Source: Thermus aquaticus
GTDB lineage: Bacteria > Deinococcota > Deinococci > Deinococcales > Thermaceae
Direction of reading: 5' to 3'
Assembly: GCF_001280255.1 (NCBI RefSeq)
Contig: NZ_LHCI01000106.1
Location: 800,274 to 864,273 of the forward strand
Length of the DNA: 64,000 nucleotides
The position numbers and the translations under genes are program-made. This document shows, in pieces, positions 10,602 to 18,849 of this stretch. A model generated the notes under the pieces. The model was not told the origin of the DNA. It was given only the letters and a program-made list of their open reading frames with translations, and did not search any database. Numbering within the stretch: the stretch's first letter is position 1; each line of letters opens with the position of its first letter.

Positions 10602-11156
10602 ATGGGGGAAGCGGTGATCTTCTTGGGGCCGCCGGGGGCGGGCAAGGGTACCCAGGCGGCGCGGCTGGCCGAGGAGCTTTCCTTCAAAAAGCTCTCCACC
10701 GGCGACATCCTCCGGGACCATGTGGCCCGGGGCACGCCCCTGGGACTCCAGGTGAAGCCCATCATGGACCGGGGGGACCTGGTGCCCGACGACCTGATCC
10801 TGGCCCTGATCCGGGAGGAGCTTTCCGACCGGGTCATCTTTGACGGCTTCCCCAGGACCATCCCCCAGGCGGAGGCCCTGGACCGCCTCCTGGAGGAGAC
10901 GGGGACCAGGCTTCTTGGGGTGGTTCTGGTGGAGGTGCCGGAGGAGGAGCTCCTCCGCCGCATGCTGAAGCGGGCGGAGCTGGAGGGGCGCTCCGACGAC
11001 AACGAGGAGACCATCCGCCGCCGCCTCCAGGTCTACCGGGAGAAGACCGAGCCCCTCATCCAGTACTATGAGAAGACGGGCGCCCTGAGGCGGGTGGACG
11101 GCCTTGGCACCCCCGACGAGGTCTACGCCCGCATCCGGGCCGCGCTGGGAATCTGA
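10602..11156 (+). CDS. adk: Adenylate kinase (short LID form)
   Basis: 184 residues; interconverts ATP plus AMP with two ADP. It has the P-loop GPPGAGKGT near residue 9, the AMP-binding KLSTGDILRDH segment and the IFDGFPRTIPQAEAL signature. The LID is short: after LKRAELEGRSDDN the chain runs straight into ETIRRRLQVY, so there is no zinc-type LID domain. AGGAGG precedes the ATG. The stop overlaps the map ATG. Confidence 0.97.
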   Translation: MGEAVIFLGPPGAGKGTQAARLAEELSFKKLSTGDILRDHVARGTPLGLQVKPIMDRGDLVPDDLILALIREELSDRVIFDGFPRTIPQAEALDRLLEETGTRLLGVVLVEVPEEELLRRMLKRAELEGRSDDNEETIRRRLQVYREKTEPLIQYYEKTGALRRVDGLGTPDEVYARIRAALGI

Positions 11157-11923
11157 TGGCCATCAAGCTGAAAAGCCCCTGGGAGATTGAGCGCATGCGG
11201 GAGGCGGGCGCCCTCCTCACCGAGGTGGTGGAGGAGGTGGCCCGCCACGTGGAGCCCGGCATCACCACCAAAGAGCTGGACCGGATCGCCTACGAGGCCA
11301 TCAGGAAGCGCAAGGCCAAGCCCGCCTTCCTGGGCCTTTACGGCTTTCCCGCCACGCTCTGCACCTCGGTCAACGAGGTGGTGGTCCACGGCATCCCCTC
11401 GGAGAAGCCCCTCCAGGAGGGGGACATCCTCTCCGTGGACGTGGGCCTCATCTACGGGGGCTTCGCCGCCGACATGGCCCGCACCTTTCCCGTAGGCAGG
11501 GTCTCCCCCGAGGCGGAAAGGCTTATCAAGGACACGGAGGCCGCCTTCTGGGAGGGGATGAAGTACCTAAGGCCCGGCTACCGCATCGGCGACGTGGCCC
11601 ACGCCGTGCAGACCTTTCTGGAAAGCCGGGGCTACGGGGTGGTGCGGGAGTTCGTGGGCCACGGGGTGGGGCGGGAGATCCACGAGGACCCCCAGCTTCC
11701 CAACTTCGGCAAGCCGGGAACCGGGCCCAAGATCCGCCCGGGGATGACCCTGGCCCTCGAGCCCATGGTCACCCTGCGCCCGGCGTCTGTGGTAATATTG
11801 GAAGATGGCTGGACGGCGAGCGCCGGAAGGGGCAACCTCGCCGCCCACTACGAGAACACCGTCTTGGTGACGGAAGAGGGCCCGGAGCTTCTCACCGGGG
11901 TTTCCTTGGTGCGGGCGCGGTAG
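11156..11923 (+). CDS. map: Methionine aminopeptidase type I
   Basis: 255 residues; removes the N-terminal Met from nascent proteins. The five metal ligands are recognisable: Asp in [11 protein letters not shown], Asp in [11 protein letters not shown], His in [10 protein letters not shown], Glu in LALEPMVT and Glu in HYENTVLV. It has no zinc-finger extension, so it is type Ia. The start is ATG 11156, sharing one base with the adk stop. Confidence 0.97.
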   Translation: MAIKLKSPWEIERMREAGALLTEVVEEVARHVEPGITTKELDRIAYEAIRKRKAKPAFLGLYGFPATLCTSVNEVVVHGIPSEKPLQEGDILSVDVGLIYGGFAADMARTFPVGRVSPEAERLIKDTEAAFWEGMKYLRPGYRIGDVAHAVQTFLESRGYGVVREFVGHGVGREIHEDPQLPNFGKPGTGPKIRPGMTLALEPMVTLRPASVVILEDGWTASAGRGNLAAHYENTVLVTEEGPELLTGVSLVRAR

Positions 11924-11930
11924 GAGGGGT

Positions 11931-12149
11931 ATGGCGAAGGAGAAGGACACCATTCGGGCGGAGGGCGTGGTCACCGAGGCTTTGCCCAACACCACCTTTC
12001 GGGTGAAGCTGGACTCGGGGCCGGAGATCCTGGCCTACATCTCGGGGAAGATGCGCATGCACTACATCCGCATCCTTCCCGGGGACCGGGTGGTGGTGGA
12101 GATTACCCCCTACGACCCCACGCGGGGCCGCATCGTCTACAGAAAGTAG
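11931..12149 (+). CDS. infA: Translation initiation factor IF-1
   Basis: 72 residues forming a single S1/OB-fold domain. It begins [21 protein letters not shown] and ends [16 protein letters not shown], the standard IF-1 pattern. IF-1 occupies the ribosomal A site during initiation. The ATG follows TAGGAGGGGT. Confidence 0.98.
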   Translation: MAKEKDTIRAEGVVTEALPNTTFRVKLDSGPEILAYISGKMRMHYIRILPGDRVVVEITPYDPTRGRIVYRK

Positions 12150-12157
12150 GAGGCGAG

Positions 12158-12271
12158 ATGAAGGTACGGGCGTCGGTGAAGAGGATGTGCGAGAAGTGCA
12201 AGGTGGTGCGCCGGCACGGCCGGGTGTACGTCATCTGCGAGAACCCCAAGCACAAGCAGCGTCAGGGCTAA
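12158..12271 (+). CDS. rpmJ: 50S ribosomal protein L36 (zinc form)
   Basis: 37 residues, short enough to be missed by ORF finders. It begins [21 protein letters not shown]11, C14, C27 and H32 form the CCCH zinc site of the zinc-dependent L36. The ATG at 12158 follows AGGAGGCGAG. It sits between infA and rpsM, its standard place. Confidence 0.97.
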   Translation: MKVRASVKRMCEKCKVVRRHGRVYVICENPKHKQRQG

Positions 12272-12280
12272 GGAGGCAAC

Positions 12281-12661
12281 GTGGCGAGGATCGCAGGCGT
12301 AGAGATTCCCAGGAACAAGCGGGTGGATGTGGCCCTCACCTACATCTACGGCATCGGGCCGGCCCGGGCCAAGGAGGCCCTGGAGAAGACGGGCATCAAC
12401 CCGGCCACCCGGGTGAAGGACCTGACCGAGGCTGAGGTGGTGCGCCTCCGCGAGTACGTGGAGAACGCCTGGAAGCTGGAAGGCGAGCTCAGGGCGGAGG
12501 TGGCGGCCAACATCAAGCGCCTCATGGACATTGGTTGCTACCGGGGCCTGAGGCACCGGCGGGGCCTGCCCGTGCGGGGCCAGCGCACCCGCACCAACGC
12601 CCGCACCCGCAAGGGCCCCAGGAAGACGGTGCCGGGCAAGAAGAAGGCCCCCAGGAAGTAA
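12281..12661 (+). CDS. rpsM: 30S ribosomal protein S13
   Basis: 126 residues with a GTG start after AAGGAGGCAAC. Diagnostic segments are [29 protein letters not shown] and [25 protein letters not shown], with a Lys-rich tail reaching the decoding-site tRNAs. A 46-base gap with a weak inverted repeat (GCCCT ... AGGGC) follows before rpsK. Confidence 0.98.
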   Translation: MARIAGVEIPRNKRVDVALTYIYGIGPARAKEALEKTGINPATRVKDLTEAEVVRLREYVENAWKLEGELRAEVAANIKRLMDIGCYRGLRHRRGLPVRGQRTRTNARTRKGPRKTVPGKKKAPRK

Positions 12662-12707
12662 GCCCTGAACGCGGTTTAGGGCCAGCAGATACTCCGAGAG
12701 GGAGAGT

Positions 12708-13097
12708 ATGGCCGGAAAAGCGACGAGGAAAAAGGTCAAGCGACAGGTGGCTAGCGGGAGGGCGTACATCCACGCCTCCCACAACAACACCATCGTCACC
12801 ATCACGGACCCGGACGGCAACCCCATCACCTGGTCTTCAGGTGGGGTCATCGGCTACAAGGGGAGCCGGAAGGGCACCCCCTACGCCGCGCAGCTCGCCG
12901 CCATGGACGCGGCCAAGAAGGCCATGGCCTACGGCATGCAGAGCGTGGACGTGATCGTGCGGGGTACCGGGGCGGGGCGGGAGCAGGCCATCAGGGCCCT
13001 CCAGGCCTCCGGCCTCCAGGTGAAGTCCATCGTGGACGACACCCCTGTGCCCCACAACGGCTGCCGGCCCAAGAAGAAGTTCCGCAAGGCCTCGTAA
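12708..13097 (+). CDS. rpsK: 30S ribosomal protein S11
   Basis: 129 residues. The segment [20 protein letters not shown] and the ending [25 protein letters not shown] are unmistakable S11, a platform protein. The ATG follows GAGAGGGAGAGT. Confidence 0.98.
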   Translation: MAGKATRKKVKRQVASGRAYIHASHNNTIVTITDPDGNPITWSSGGVIGYKGSRKGTPYAAQLAAMDAAKKAMAYGMQSVDVIVRGTGAGREQAIRALQASGLQVKSIVDDTPVPHNGCRPKKKFRKAS

Positions 13098-13107
13098 GGA
13101 GTGAAAG

Positions 13108-13737
13108 ATGGGTCGTTACATTGGTCCAGTTTGCCGTCTTTGCCGCCGGGAAGGCGTGAAGCTTTACCTGAAGGGGGAGCGGTGCTACAGCCCCAAGTGC
13201 GCCATGGAGCGCCGGCCCTACCCCCCTGGCCAGCACGGCCAGCGGCGGGCGCGCCGCCCTTCCGACTACGCCGTGCGCCTTAGGGAAAAGCAGAAGCTCC
13301 GCCGCATCTACGGGATTTCCGAGACCCAGTTCCGCAACCTCTTTGAGGAGGCCAGCCGCAAGAAGGGGGTCACGGGCACCGTCCTCCTGGGTCTTCTGGA
13401 GTCCCGCCTGGACAACGTGGTCTACCGGCTGGGCTTCGCTCAAAGCCGCCGCCAGGCCCGGCAGATGGTGCGCCACGGCCACATCACCGTCAACGGGCGC
13501 CGGGTGGACCTACCCGCCTACCGGGTGAAGCCCGGCGACGAGATCGCCATCGCCGAGAGGAGCAGGAACCTCACCTTCATCCGCGAGAACCTCGAGGCCA
13601 TGAAGGGCCGCAAGGTGGGCCCCTGGCTTTCCCTGGACGTGGAGGGCATGAAGGGCAAGTTCCTGCGCCTGCCCGACCGGGAAGACCTGGCCCTGCCGGT
13701 CAACGAGCAGCTGGTGATTGAGTTCTACTCCAGGTAA
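13108..13737 (+). CDS. rpsD: 30S ribosomal protein S4 (zinc form)
   Basis: 209 residues. C9, C12, C26 and C31 give a zinc site (VCRLCRREG ... RCYSPKC) found in Thermus S4 but absent from E. coli S4. The S4 RNA-binding domain follows ([19 protein letters not shown], then [16 protein letters not shown]). S4 nucleates 30S assembly. The ATG follows AAGGAGTGAAAG. Confidence 0.98.
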   Translation: MGRYIGPVCRLCRREGVKLYLKGERCYSPKCAMERRPYPPGQHGQRRARRPSDYAVRLREKQKLRRIYGISETQFRNLFEEASRKKGVTGTVLLGLLESRLDNVVYRLGFAQSRRQARQMVRHGHITVNGRRVDLPAYRVKPGDEIAIAERSRNLTFIRENLEAMKGRKVGPWLSLDVEGMKGKFLRLPDREDLALPVNEQLVIEFYSR

Positions 13738-13769
13738 TCTGTCATAGGGATTGGCCCCGAAGGAGGCCT

Positions 13770-14714
13770 ATGTTGGAGAGCAAGCTGAAAGCCCCGGTCT
13801 TCACGGCGCGCACCCAGGGGCGCCACTACGGCGAGTTCGTCCTGGAGCCCCTAGAAAGGGGGTTTGGGGTCACCCTGGGGAACCCTCTCCGCCGCATCCT
13901 CCTCTCCTCCATCCCCGGGACCGCGGTCACCAGCGTCTACATTGAGGACGTCCTCCACGAGTTCTCCACCATTCCCGGGGTGAAGGAGGACGTGGTGGAG
14001 ATCATCCTGAACCTGAAGGAGCTGGTGGTGCGCTTCCTGGACCCCAAGATGGCGTCCACCACCCTGATCCTCAGGGCGGAGGGCCCCAAGGAGGTGAGGG
14101 CGGGCGACTTCACCCCCTCCGCCGACGTGGAGATCATGAACCCCGACCTCCACATCGCCACCCTCGAGGAGGGCGGGAAGCTCTACATGGAGGTGCGGGT
14201 GGACCGGGGGGTGGGGTACGTGCCCGCCGAGCGCCACGGCATCAAGGACCGCATCAACGCCATCCCTGTGGATGCCATCTTCTCCCCGGTGCGCCGGGTG
14301 GCCTTCCAGGTGGAGGACACCCGCCTGGGCCAGCGCACGGACCTGGACAAGCTCACCTTGAGGATCTGGACCGACGGCTCCGTCACCCCCCTCGAGGCCC
14401 TGAACCAGGCCGTGGCCATCCTGAAGGAGCACCTGAACTACTTCGCCAACCCCGAGGCCTCCCTTCTGCCCACCCCCGAGGTGTCGAAGGGGGAGAAGCG
14501 GGAGAGCGCCGAGGAGGACCTGGACCTGCCCTTGGAGGAGCTTGGGCTTTCCACCCGGGTCCTCCACAGCCTCAAGGAGGAGGGGATTGAGTCCGTGCGC
14601 GCCCTTCTGGCCCTCAACCTCAAGGACCTGAGGAACATCCCCGGCATCGGGGAGCGGAGCCTGGAGGAGATCCGCCAGGCCCTGGCCAAGAAGGGCTTCA
14701 CCCTAAAGGAGTGA
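13770..14714 (+). CDS. rpoA: RNA polymerase alpha subunit
   Basis: 314 residues. The N-terminal dimerisation domain (residues 1 to about 230) contains [20 protein letters not shown]. An acidic linker follows, then the C-terminal domain (about 245-310) with the two helix-hairpin-helix stretches around [17 protein letters not shown] and [18 protein letters not shown], which bind UP elements and activators. The ATG follows AAGGAGGCCT. Confidence 0.98.
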   Translation: MLESKLKAPVFTARTQGRHYGEFVLEPLERGFGVTLGNPLRRILLSSIPGTAVTSVYIEDVLHEFSTIPGVKEDVVEIILNLKELVVRFLDPKMASTTLILRAEGPKEVRAGDFTPSADVEIMNPDLHIATLEEGGKLYMEVRVDRGVGYVPAERHGIKDRINAIPVDAIFSPVRRVAFQVEDTRLGQRTDLDKLTLRIWTDGSVTPLEALNQAVAILKEHLNYFANPEASLLPTPEVSKGEKRESAEEDLDLPLEELGLSTRVLHSLKEEGIESVRALLALNLKDLRNIPGIGERSLEEIRQALAKKGFTLKE

Positions 14715-14718
14715 GACC

Positions 14719-15075
14719 ATGCGCCATCTGAAGTCTGGAAGGAAACTAAACCGCCACTCTTCCCATCGCGTGGCCCTGTTCCGCAACCAGGCCAAGAGCC
14801 TCCTCACCCACGGGCGCATCACCACCACCGTGCCCAAGGCCAAGGAGCTGACCGGTTTCGTGGACCACCTGATCCACCTGGCCAAGCGGGGGGACCTTCA
14901 CGCCCGCAGGCTGGTCCTCAGGGACCTGCAGGACGTGAAGCTAGTGCGGAAGCTCTTTGACGAGATCGCCCCCAGGTACCAGAACCGCCCCGGGGGGTAC
15001 ACCCGGGTCCTGAAGCTGGCGGAGCGCCGCCGCGGGGACGGGGCTCCTCTGGCCTTGGTGGAGCTGGTGGAGTAA
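14719..15075 (+). CDS. rplQ: 50S ribosomal protein L17
   Basis: 118 residues. It begins [20 protein letters not shown] and contains [22 protein letters not shown] and [22 protein letters not shown], the L17 hallmarks. It is the last gene of the ribosomal super-operon and is followed by the hairpin at 15081-15108. Confidence 0.98.
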   Translation: MRHLKSGRKLNRHSSHRVALFRNQAKSLLTHGRITTTVPKAKELTGFVDHLIHLAKRGDLHARRLVLRDLQDVKLVRKLFDEIAPRYQNRPGGYTRVLKLAERRRGDGAPLALVELVE

Positions 15076-15080
15076 GGCCA

Positions 15081-15108
15081 CCCCATGCTGGGCTAAGCTA
15101 GCATGGGG
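15081..15108 (+). terminator. Hairpin ending the ribosomal super-operon
   Basis: CCCCATGCT (15081-15089) pairs perfectly with AGCATGGGG (15100-15108) across a 10-base loop. A moderately T-rich stretch (CCCTTTCTTTCC) lies downstream. It begins 5 bases after the rplQ stop and faces a convergent gene. The T run is weak, so termination efficiency is uncertain. Confidence 0.65.
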
Positions 15109-15144
15109 GTATAAACCCTTTCTTTCCTCTTTGGGGGGTGGGCT

Positions 15145-15621
15145 TTAGCCTGCCCCCTCGCCCTTTTCCGGCTTCATAAGCCGCAGGATCTGGTCCTCCA
15201 GCTCACCGATGTAGGCAGCCAGGGTGTTGCCGTGCTTTTCCAAAAGCTCCTCTACCCGGGCCTCGAGGGCCCGGATCTCCTCCCGCTCCGCCTCCGCCAG
15301 GCGCGCTAGCTCGGCCTCCAGGTACCGCCTGAGCTCCGTGTAGCGGCTTTGCTCGGCGTCTTCGGCCAGCTTCTTGTAGTGAAGGAGCTCCCGGGCGTAC
15401 CGCTTCACCTCCAGAAGGGCGGCGGTCTCCAGCCCGATGGTGAAGATGAGGTAGAGGAGGGAGACCACCCCCAAGGCGATGACCAGCAAAAGCCCCAGGG
15501 GGGCCTCCACCCGGGTGAGGCCCAGGGAAAGGGGGGTAGGCCTGGTGATCTCCCCCCAGTTGAGCCAGGCGAAGAGGGCGAGGAGGAGGACGAGAAGGGC
15601 GAAAAGGGTTCGGCCGCTCAT
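15145..15621 (-). CDS. LapA-like membrane protein with coiled-coil tail
   Basis: 158 residues. Two transmembrane helices (about residues 5-22 and 42-65) are separated by a short loop rich in Pro and Leu, a layout resembling LapA/DUF1049 proteins. The C-terminal 90 residues are highly charged with Leu/Ala heptads (YLEAELARLAEAEREEIRAL), so a cytoplasmic coiled coil is likely. The ATG at 15621 follows GGAGGTAGCCCT. The function is unknown, and the LapA assignment rests on topology rather than specific residues. Confidence 0.7.
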   Translation of the reverse strand: MSGRTLFALLVLLLALFAWLNWGEITRPTPLSLGLTRVEAPLGLLLVIALGVVSLLYLIFTIGLETAALLEVKRYARELLHYKKLAEDAEQSRYTELRRYLEAELARLAEAEREEIRALEARVEELLEKHGNTLAAYIGELEDQILRLMKPEKGEGAG

Positions 15622-15650
15622 AGGGCTACCTCCATAGAGACACCGGCGGC

Positions 15651-15658
15651 ATTATACT
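15651..15658. promoter_or_regulatory. Overlapping divergent -10 boxes
   Basis: The octamer ATTATACT reads TATACT on the plus strand (15653-15658, 9 bases before the exporter ATG at 15668). On the minus strand it reads TATAAT (15656-15651), upstream of the LapA-like gene starting at 15621. One short AT-rich segment could therefore serve both promoters. No convincing -35 box was seen on either side. Confidence 0.6.
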
Positions 15659-15667
15659 CTAGGCCCC

Positions 15668-16501
15668 ATGGGCTACCTGTACCTCTTCCTGGCGGCCTTC
15701 CTCTGGGGACTTCTGGGGTCGGTGAGCCGCCTGGCCTTCGGGGAGGGGCTACCTCCCCTTCTGGTGGCCTTTTACCGGGCGGTTATCGCCTGGGCCTTCT
15801 TCGCCCTCCACGCCCTAATCCTGCGCCAGGTGCGCCTTCTTCCCAAGGACCTCCCCGCCCTCTTCCTCTTCGGCCTGGTGGGGGTTTCCCTGTTCTATGG
15901 CTCCTACCAGCTGGCGGTGAACTACGGCGGGGCCGCTTTGGCCTCGGTCCTCCTCTACACCGCTCCCGCCTTTGTGGCCCTCCTCTCCCGCCTGGTCCTG
16001 AAGGAGGCCTTGGACCCCCTGGGCCTTCTGGCCGTGGCCCTCACCCTCCTGGGGGTGGGCCTCATGGGCCTGGGCGGGGGTAGCCAGGTGAAGGCCCTCC
16101 TTCCCGCCCTTTTCTTCGGCCTCCTTTCCGGCTTCACCTACGCCCTTTACTACATCTTCGGCAAGCTCTACCTGCCCCGGTACGCCACCCCCACCCTCTT
16201 CCTCTACGCCCTGCCCGTGGGGGCTTTGGGGCTTCTGCCCTTCGTGGACTTCGTCCCCTTGAGCCAAAAAGCCCTGTGGGCCCTCCTCTTCCTGGGGGCC
16301 TTTTCCACCTACGGGGCCTACCTGGCCTACTACGCCGGCCTCAGGCGGCTTCCCGCCACCCGGGCCAGCGTCTTGGCCACCCTCGAGCCCGTGGTGGCCA
16401 ACCTCTTCGCCTTCCTCCTCTTCCGGGAGGTCCTCTCCCCTCTGGGCTACCTGGGGGCGGGCCTCATCCTCCTGGCCGTCCTTCTCAGCGTGCGGCGGTA
16501 G
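15668..16501 (+). CDS. DMT-superfamily (EamA) transporter
   Basis: 277 residues with ten hydrophobic helices in two EamA-type halves (about 1-135 and 145-277). The N-terminal motif LAAFLWGLLGSVSRLAFGEGLPPLLVAFYRAV and the second-half SVLATLEPVVANLFAFLLFREVLSPLGYLGAGLILLAV pattern are typical of drug/metabolite exporters. The substrate cannot be predicted. The ATG lies 9 bases after a TATACT box with no obvious ribosome-binding site, so the mRNA may be leaderless. Confidence 0.9.
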   Translation: MGYLYLFLAAFLWGLLGSVSRLAFGEGLPPLLVAFYRAVIAWAFFALHALILRQVRLLPKDLPALFLFGLVGVSLFYGSYQLAVNYGGAALASVLLYTAPAFVALLSRLVLKEALDPLGLLAVALTLLGVGLMGLGGGSQVKALLPALFFGLLSGFTYALYYIFGKLYLPRYATPTLFLYALPVGALGLLPFVDFVPLSQKALWALLFLGAFSTYGAYLAYYAGLRRLPATRASVLATLEPVVANLFAFLLFREVLSPLGYLGAGLILLAVLLSVRR

Positions 16502-16504
16502 ACT
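16499..16504 (+). promoter_or_regulatory. -10 box overlapping the exporter stop codon
   Basis: TAGACT begins with the TAG stop of the transporter gene and ends 6 bases before the amylase ATG at 16511. This is the leaderless spacing seen repeatedly in the window. Confidence 0.5.
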
Positions 16505-16510
16505 CTGGTC

Positions 16511-18265
16511 ATGAAGCGCTTCCACCTCGCCCTGGCCCTATTCCTGGGCCTAGCCCTGGCCCAGACCCACGACCCTTTGGACCCCGCCCAGTTCTCCGCC
16601 CTGCCCGAGGGGTATTCTGTGCGCCTTCTCGCTGGGGCGGAGGAGGTGCGGGAGGCGGCGCTCCTCCAGGGGGGAAGGGTCTTTCCCATGGCCCGCCAGC
16701 TGGCCTTCTCCGGCAAGGAGGTGTGGCGGGGCCTTTTGCCGGAGCTTGGCCCCTACGAGATCCGCCTGAAGACGAAGGCGGGGGAGAAGCGCCTGGGCCC
16801 CTACCGCCCTCCCGCCCGCCCCTTCCGCGCCCTGGCCTGGGTGGGGGTGAGGGGCGGGTACCAGGTCTTCCCCGACCGCTTCCAAAACGGCGACCCCGGG
16901 AACGACGCCCTGGCCCTTTTGGACGACGAGTACAACTTCAACCAGGTCTGGCAGGAGAAGGGGGGCCCCAGGCCCTACCTCGCCCGCTGGCAGGACCCCC
17001 CGGGCCCCATGCACTGCTGCCACCAGTACTACGGGGGGGACCTGGCGGGGCTTGAGGAGCGGCTTCCCTACCTGAAGGAGCTGGGGGTGGGCCTCCTCTA
17101 CCTGAACCCCATCTTCCGCTCGGGGAGCGCCCACGGCTACGACACCCACGACTACCTGCAGGTGGCCCCCCGCCTGGGGGACGAGGCCCTTCTGCGCCGG
17201 GTCCTGGACCGGGCCCACGCCCTGGGGATCCGGGTCCTCTTTGACTTTGTGCCCAACCACACGGGCCTGGGCTTCTTCGCCTTCCAGGACGTGGTGAAGC
17301 GGGGCCGGGCCTCGCCCTACTGGAACTGGTACTTCGTCAAGCGCTACCCCTTCAAGCCGGGGGACGCCGGCGCCTACGAGGCCTGGTGGGGGGTGGGGAG
17401 CCTACCCAAGCTCAACACCGCCAATCCCGAGGTGCGGGCCTACCTCCTCTCCGTGGCGGAGCGCTGGGTGCGCTTCGGTTTTGACGGCATCCGGGTGGAC
17501 GTGCCCGAGGACCTCCTCGAGGCCAAGGCCTTCTTCCGCGAGCTGAAGGCCAGGGTGCGGGCCATCAACCCCGAGGCCTACCTGGTGGGGGAGATCTGGC
17601 GGCGGGCCCCGGACTGGGTGGGGGAGGAGGCCTTTGACAGCCTTATGAACTACGCCCTCGGCCGGGACATCGTCCTCCGCTACGCCCAGGGCCTCCACCC
17701 CGCCCTCTTCGGCGGGCCTAGGGCCCTCACCCTCCTTTCCGAGGCCTACGCCCTCTACCCCGAGGCCGCCTCGGCCATGGGCTTCAACCTCATCAGCTCC
17801 CACGACACCTCCCGCCTCCTTTCCGACCTGGGCGGGGACGCGGCCAAAGCCCGCCTGGCCTGGGCCCTCCTCTTCGGCCTTCCCGGGACCCCGGTGGTCT
17901 TCCAGGGGGAGGAGTGCGCCCTTTTGGGAGCGAAGGACCCCGATGACCTCCAGCGGCGGCCCATTCCCTGGGGGACTTGCGATTCCGGGATGCGGGGCTT
18001 TTTCCAGGGCCTTTACCGCCTCAAGGCGGAGGAGCCCGCCCTGAAGGGGCCCTTCGCCACCTATCTGGCCGAAGGGGGGCTCCTGTCCTTTTTCCGGGGG
18101 GAAGGGGAGGGGAGGCTTCTCCTCGCCTTCAACAACCAGAAGGCCCCCGCCTCTTTACCCCTGCCCCAGGGGGCCTGGCGGGACCTCTTTTCCGGACAGG
18201 TCTACGAGGGGCAGGCGGAGGTCAAGCCCCTGGGCTTCCTTTACCTCAAGAAAGCTTCCAGATAG
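16511..18265 (+). CDS. Secreted GH13 alpha-amylase/neopullulanase-type enzyme
   Basis: 584 residues. A signal peptide (KRFHLALALFLGLALAQ) is followed by an N-terminal beta domain (about 25-110) and the GH13 barrel. The conserved regions are present: I, DFVPNHTG; II, GFDGIRVDVPE with the nucleophile Asp; III, YLVGEIWRRA with the acid/base Glu; IV, ISSHDTSRLL. It probably cleaves alpha-1,4 glucans or cyclodextrins outside the cell or in the periplasm. The barrel carries a CC pair (MHCCHQYY) and further Cys residues, unusual for a Thermus protein and possibly disulfides. The 3' end overlaps the convergent HNH gene by 25 bases. Confidence 0.92.
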   Translation: MKRFHLALALFLGLALAQTHDPLDPAQFSALPEGYSVRLLAGAEEVREAALLQGGRVFPMARQLAFSGKEVWRGLLPELGPYEIRLKTKAGEKRLGPYRPPARPFRALAWVGVRGGYQVFPDRFQNGDPGNDALALLDDEYNFNQVWQEKGGPRPYLARWQDPPGPMHCCHQYYGGDLAGLEERLPYLKELGVGLLYLNPIFRSGSAHGYDTHDYLQVAPRLGDEALLRRVLDRAHALGIRVLFDFVPNHTGLGFFAFQDVVKRGRASPYWNWYFVKRYPFKPGDAGAYEAWWGVGSLPKLNTANPEVRAYLLSVAERWVRFGFDGIRVDVPEDLLEAKAFFRELKARVRAINPEAYLVGEIWRRAPDWVGEEAFDSLMNYALGRDIVLRYAQGLHPALFGGPRALTLLSEAYALYPEAASAMGFNLISSHDTSRLLSDLGGDAAKARLAWALLFGLPGTPVVFQGEECALLGAKDPDDLQRRPIPWGTCDSGMRGFFQGLYRLKAEEPALKGPFATYLAEGGLLSFFRGEGEGRLLLAFNNQKAPASLPLPQGAWRDLFSGQVYEGQAEVKPLGFLYLKKASR

Positions 18266-18777
18266 GGCCTCCAGGCCTCGGGGATCTCCTTGAGGTCCGA
18301 GAGGAAGAGGGGAAGGCGGGGGGGCCTGGGGGGCTTGAGGAGGCGCATGCCCGCCTCCTCGGGAGTGCGGTCCCCCTTCTTGAGGTTGCAGGCCCGGCAG
18401 GCGGCCACCAGGTTCTCCCAGGTGCTCCTGCCCCCCCGGCTTTTGGGGAGGACGTGGTCCACGGTGAGTTCGCCCCCCTGGCGGCCGCAGTACTGGCAGG
18501 TGTAGCGGTCCCGCCTGAGGACGTTGCGGCGGTTCAGGGGAACGCGGGCAGGCCCCCGCCTGACCAGGCGCTTCAGCCGGATGACGCTGGGGACGGGGAT
18601 TCTGGTGGAGGGGGTGTGGAGGAAGCGCCCGCTTTCCGCAAGCATCTCCGCGCCCCCCGAGAGGACCAGAAGCACGCTTCGCTTCACGCTGGCCAGGCCC
18701 AAAACCTCGTAGGCCGCGTTCAAGACCAGGACCCGCGGGGCATCTAGGTTTAGGGGCTTTTCCTCGGCTGGCCCCAC
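18241..18777 (-). CDS. HNH endonuclease family protein
   Basis: 178 residues. The HNH core CQYCGRQGGELTVDHVLP, with the later ENLVAACRACNLKKGDRT, has two CxxC pairs that probably bind zinc and a His-Asn-type nuclease centre. The N-terminus (VLNAAYEVLGLASVKRSVLLVLSGG) matches a widespread stand-alone HNH family of unknown role found in many bacteria. The GTG start lies 6 bases after a TATCCT box on the minus strand (18789-18784). Confidence 0.88.
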   Translation of the reverse strand: MGPAEEKPLNLDAPRVLVLNAAYEVLGLASVKRSVLLVLSGGAEMLAESGRFLHTPSTRIPVPSVIRLKRLVRRGPARVPLNRRNVLRRDRYTCQYCGRQGGELTVDHVLPKSRGGRSTWENLVAACRACNLKKGDRTPEEAGMRLLKPPRPPRLPLFLSDLKEIPEAWRPYLEAFLR

Positions 18778-18783
18778 GCTTTC

Positions 18784-18789
18784 AGGATA
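18784..18789 (-). promoter_or_regulatory. -10 box for the HNH gene
   Basis: TATCCT on the minus strand, 6 bases before the GTG start at 18777. The spacing suggests a leaderless transcript. Confidence 0.45.
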
Positions 18790-18815
18790 GCAAAGGACCT
18801 CCCCTGGAGCTGTGC

Positions 18816-18821
18816 TATGCT
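18816..18821 (+). promoter_or_regulatory. -10 box for the TPR/SPOR/rex cluster
   Basis: TATGCT, 28 bases before the ATG at 18850 and followed by a GGAGG ribosome-binding site, so this transcript would have a short leader. It is divergent from the HNH promoter 27 bases away. Confidence 0.4.
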
Positions 18822-18849
18822 GTAACCAAAGACGGGTTTGGAGGCCCCT

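Noticed and set aside
12662-12707. Hairpin-like GCCCT...AGGGC between rpsM and rpsK as a terminator
   Set aside because: The stem is only 5-6 bp with no T run, inside an essential co-transcribed operon.
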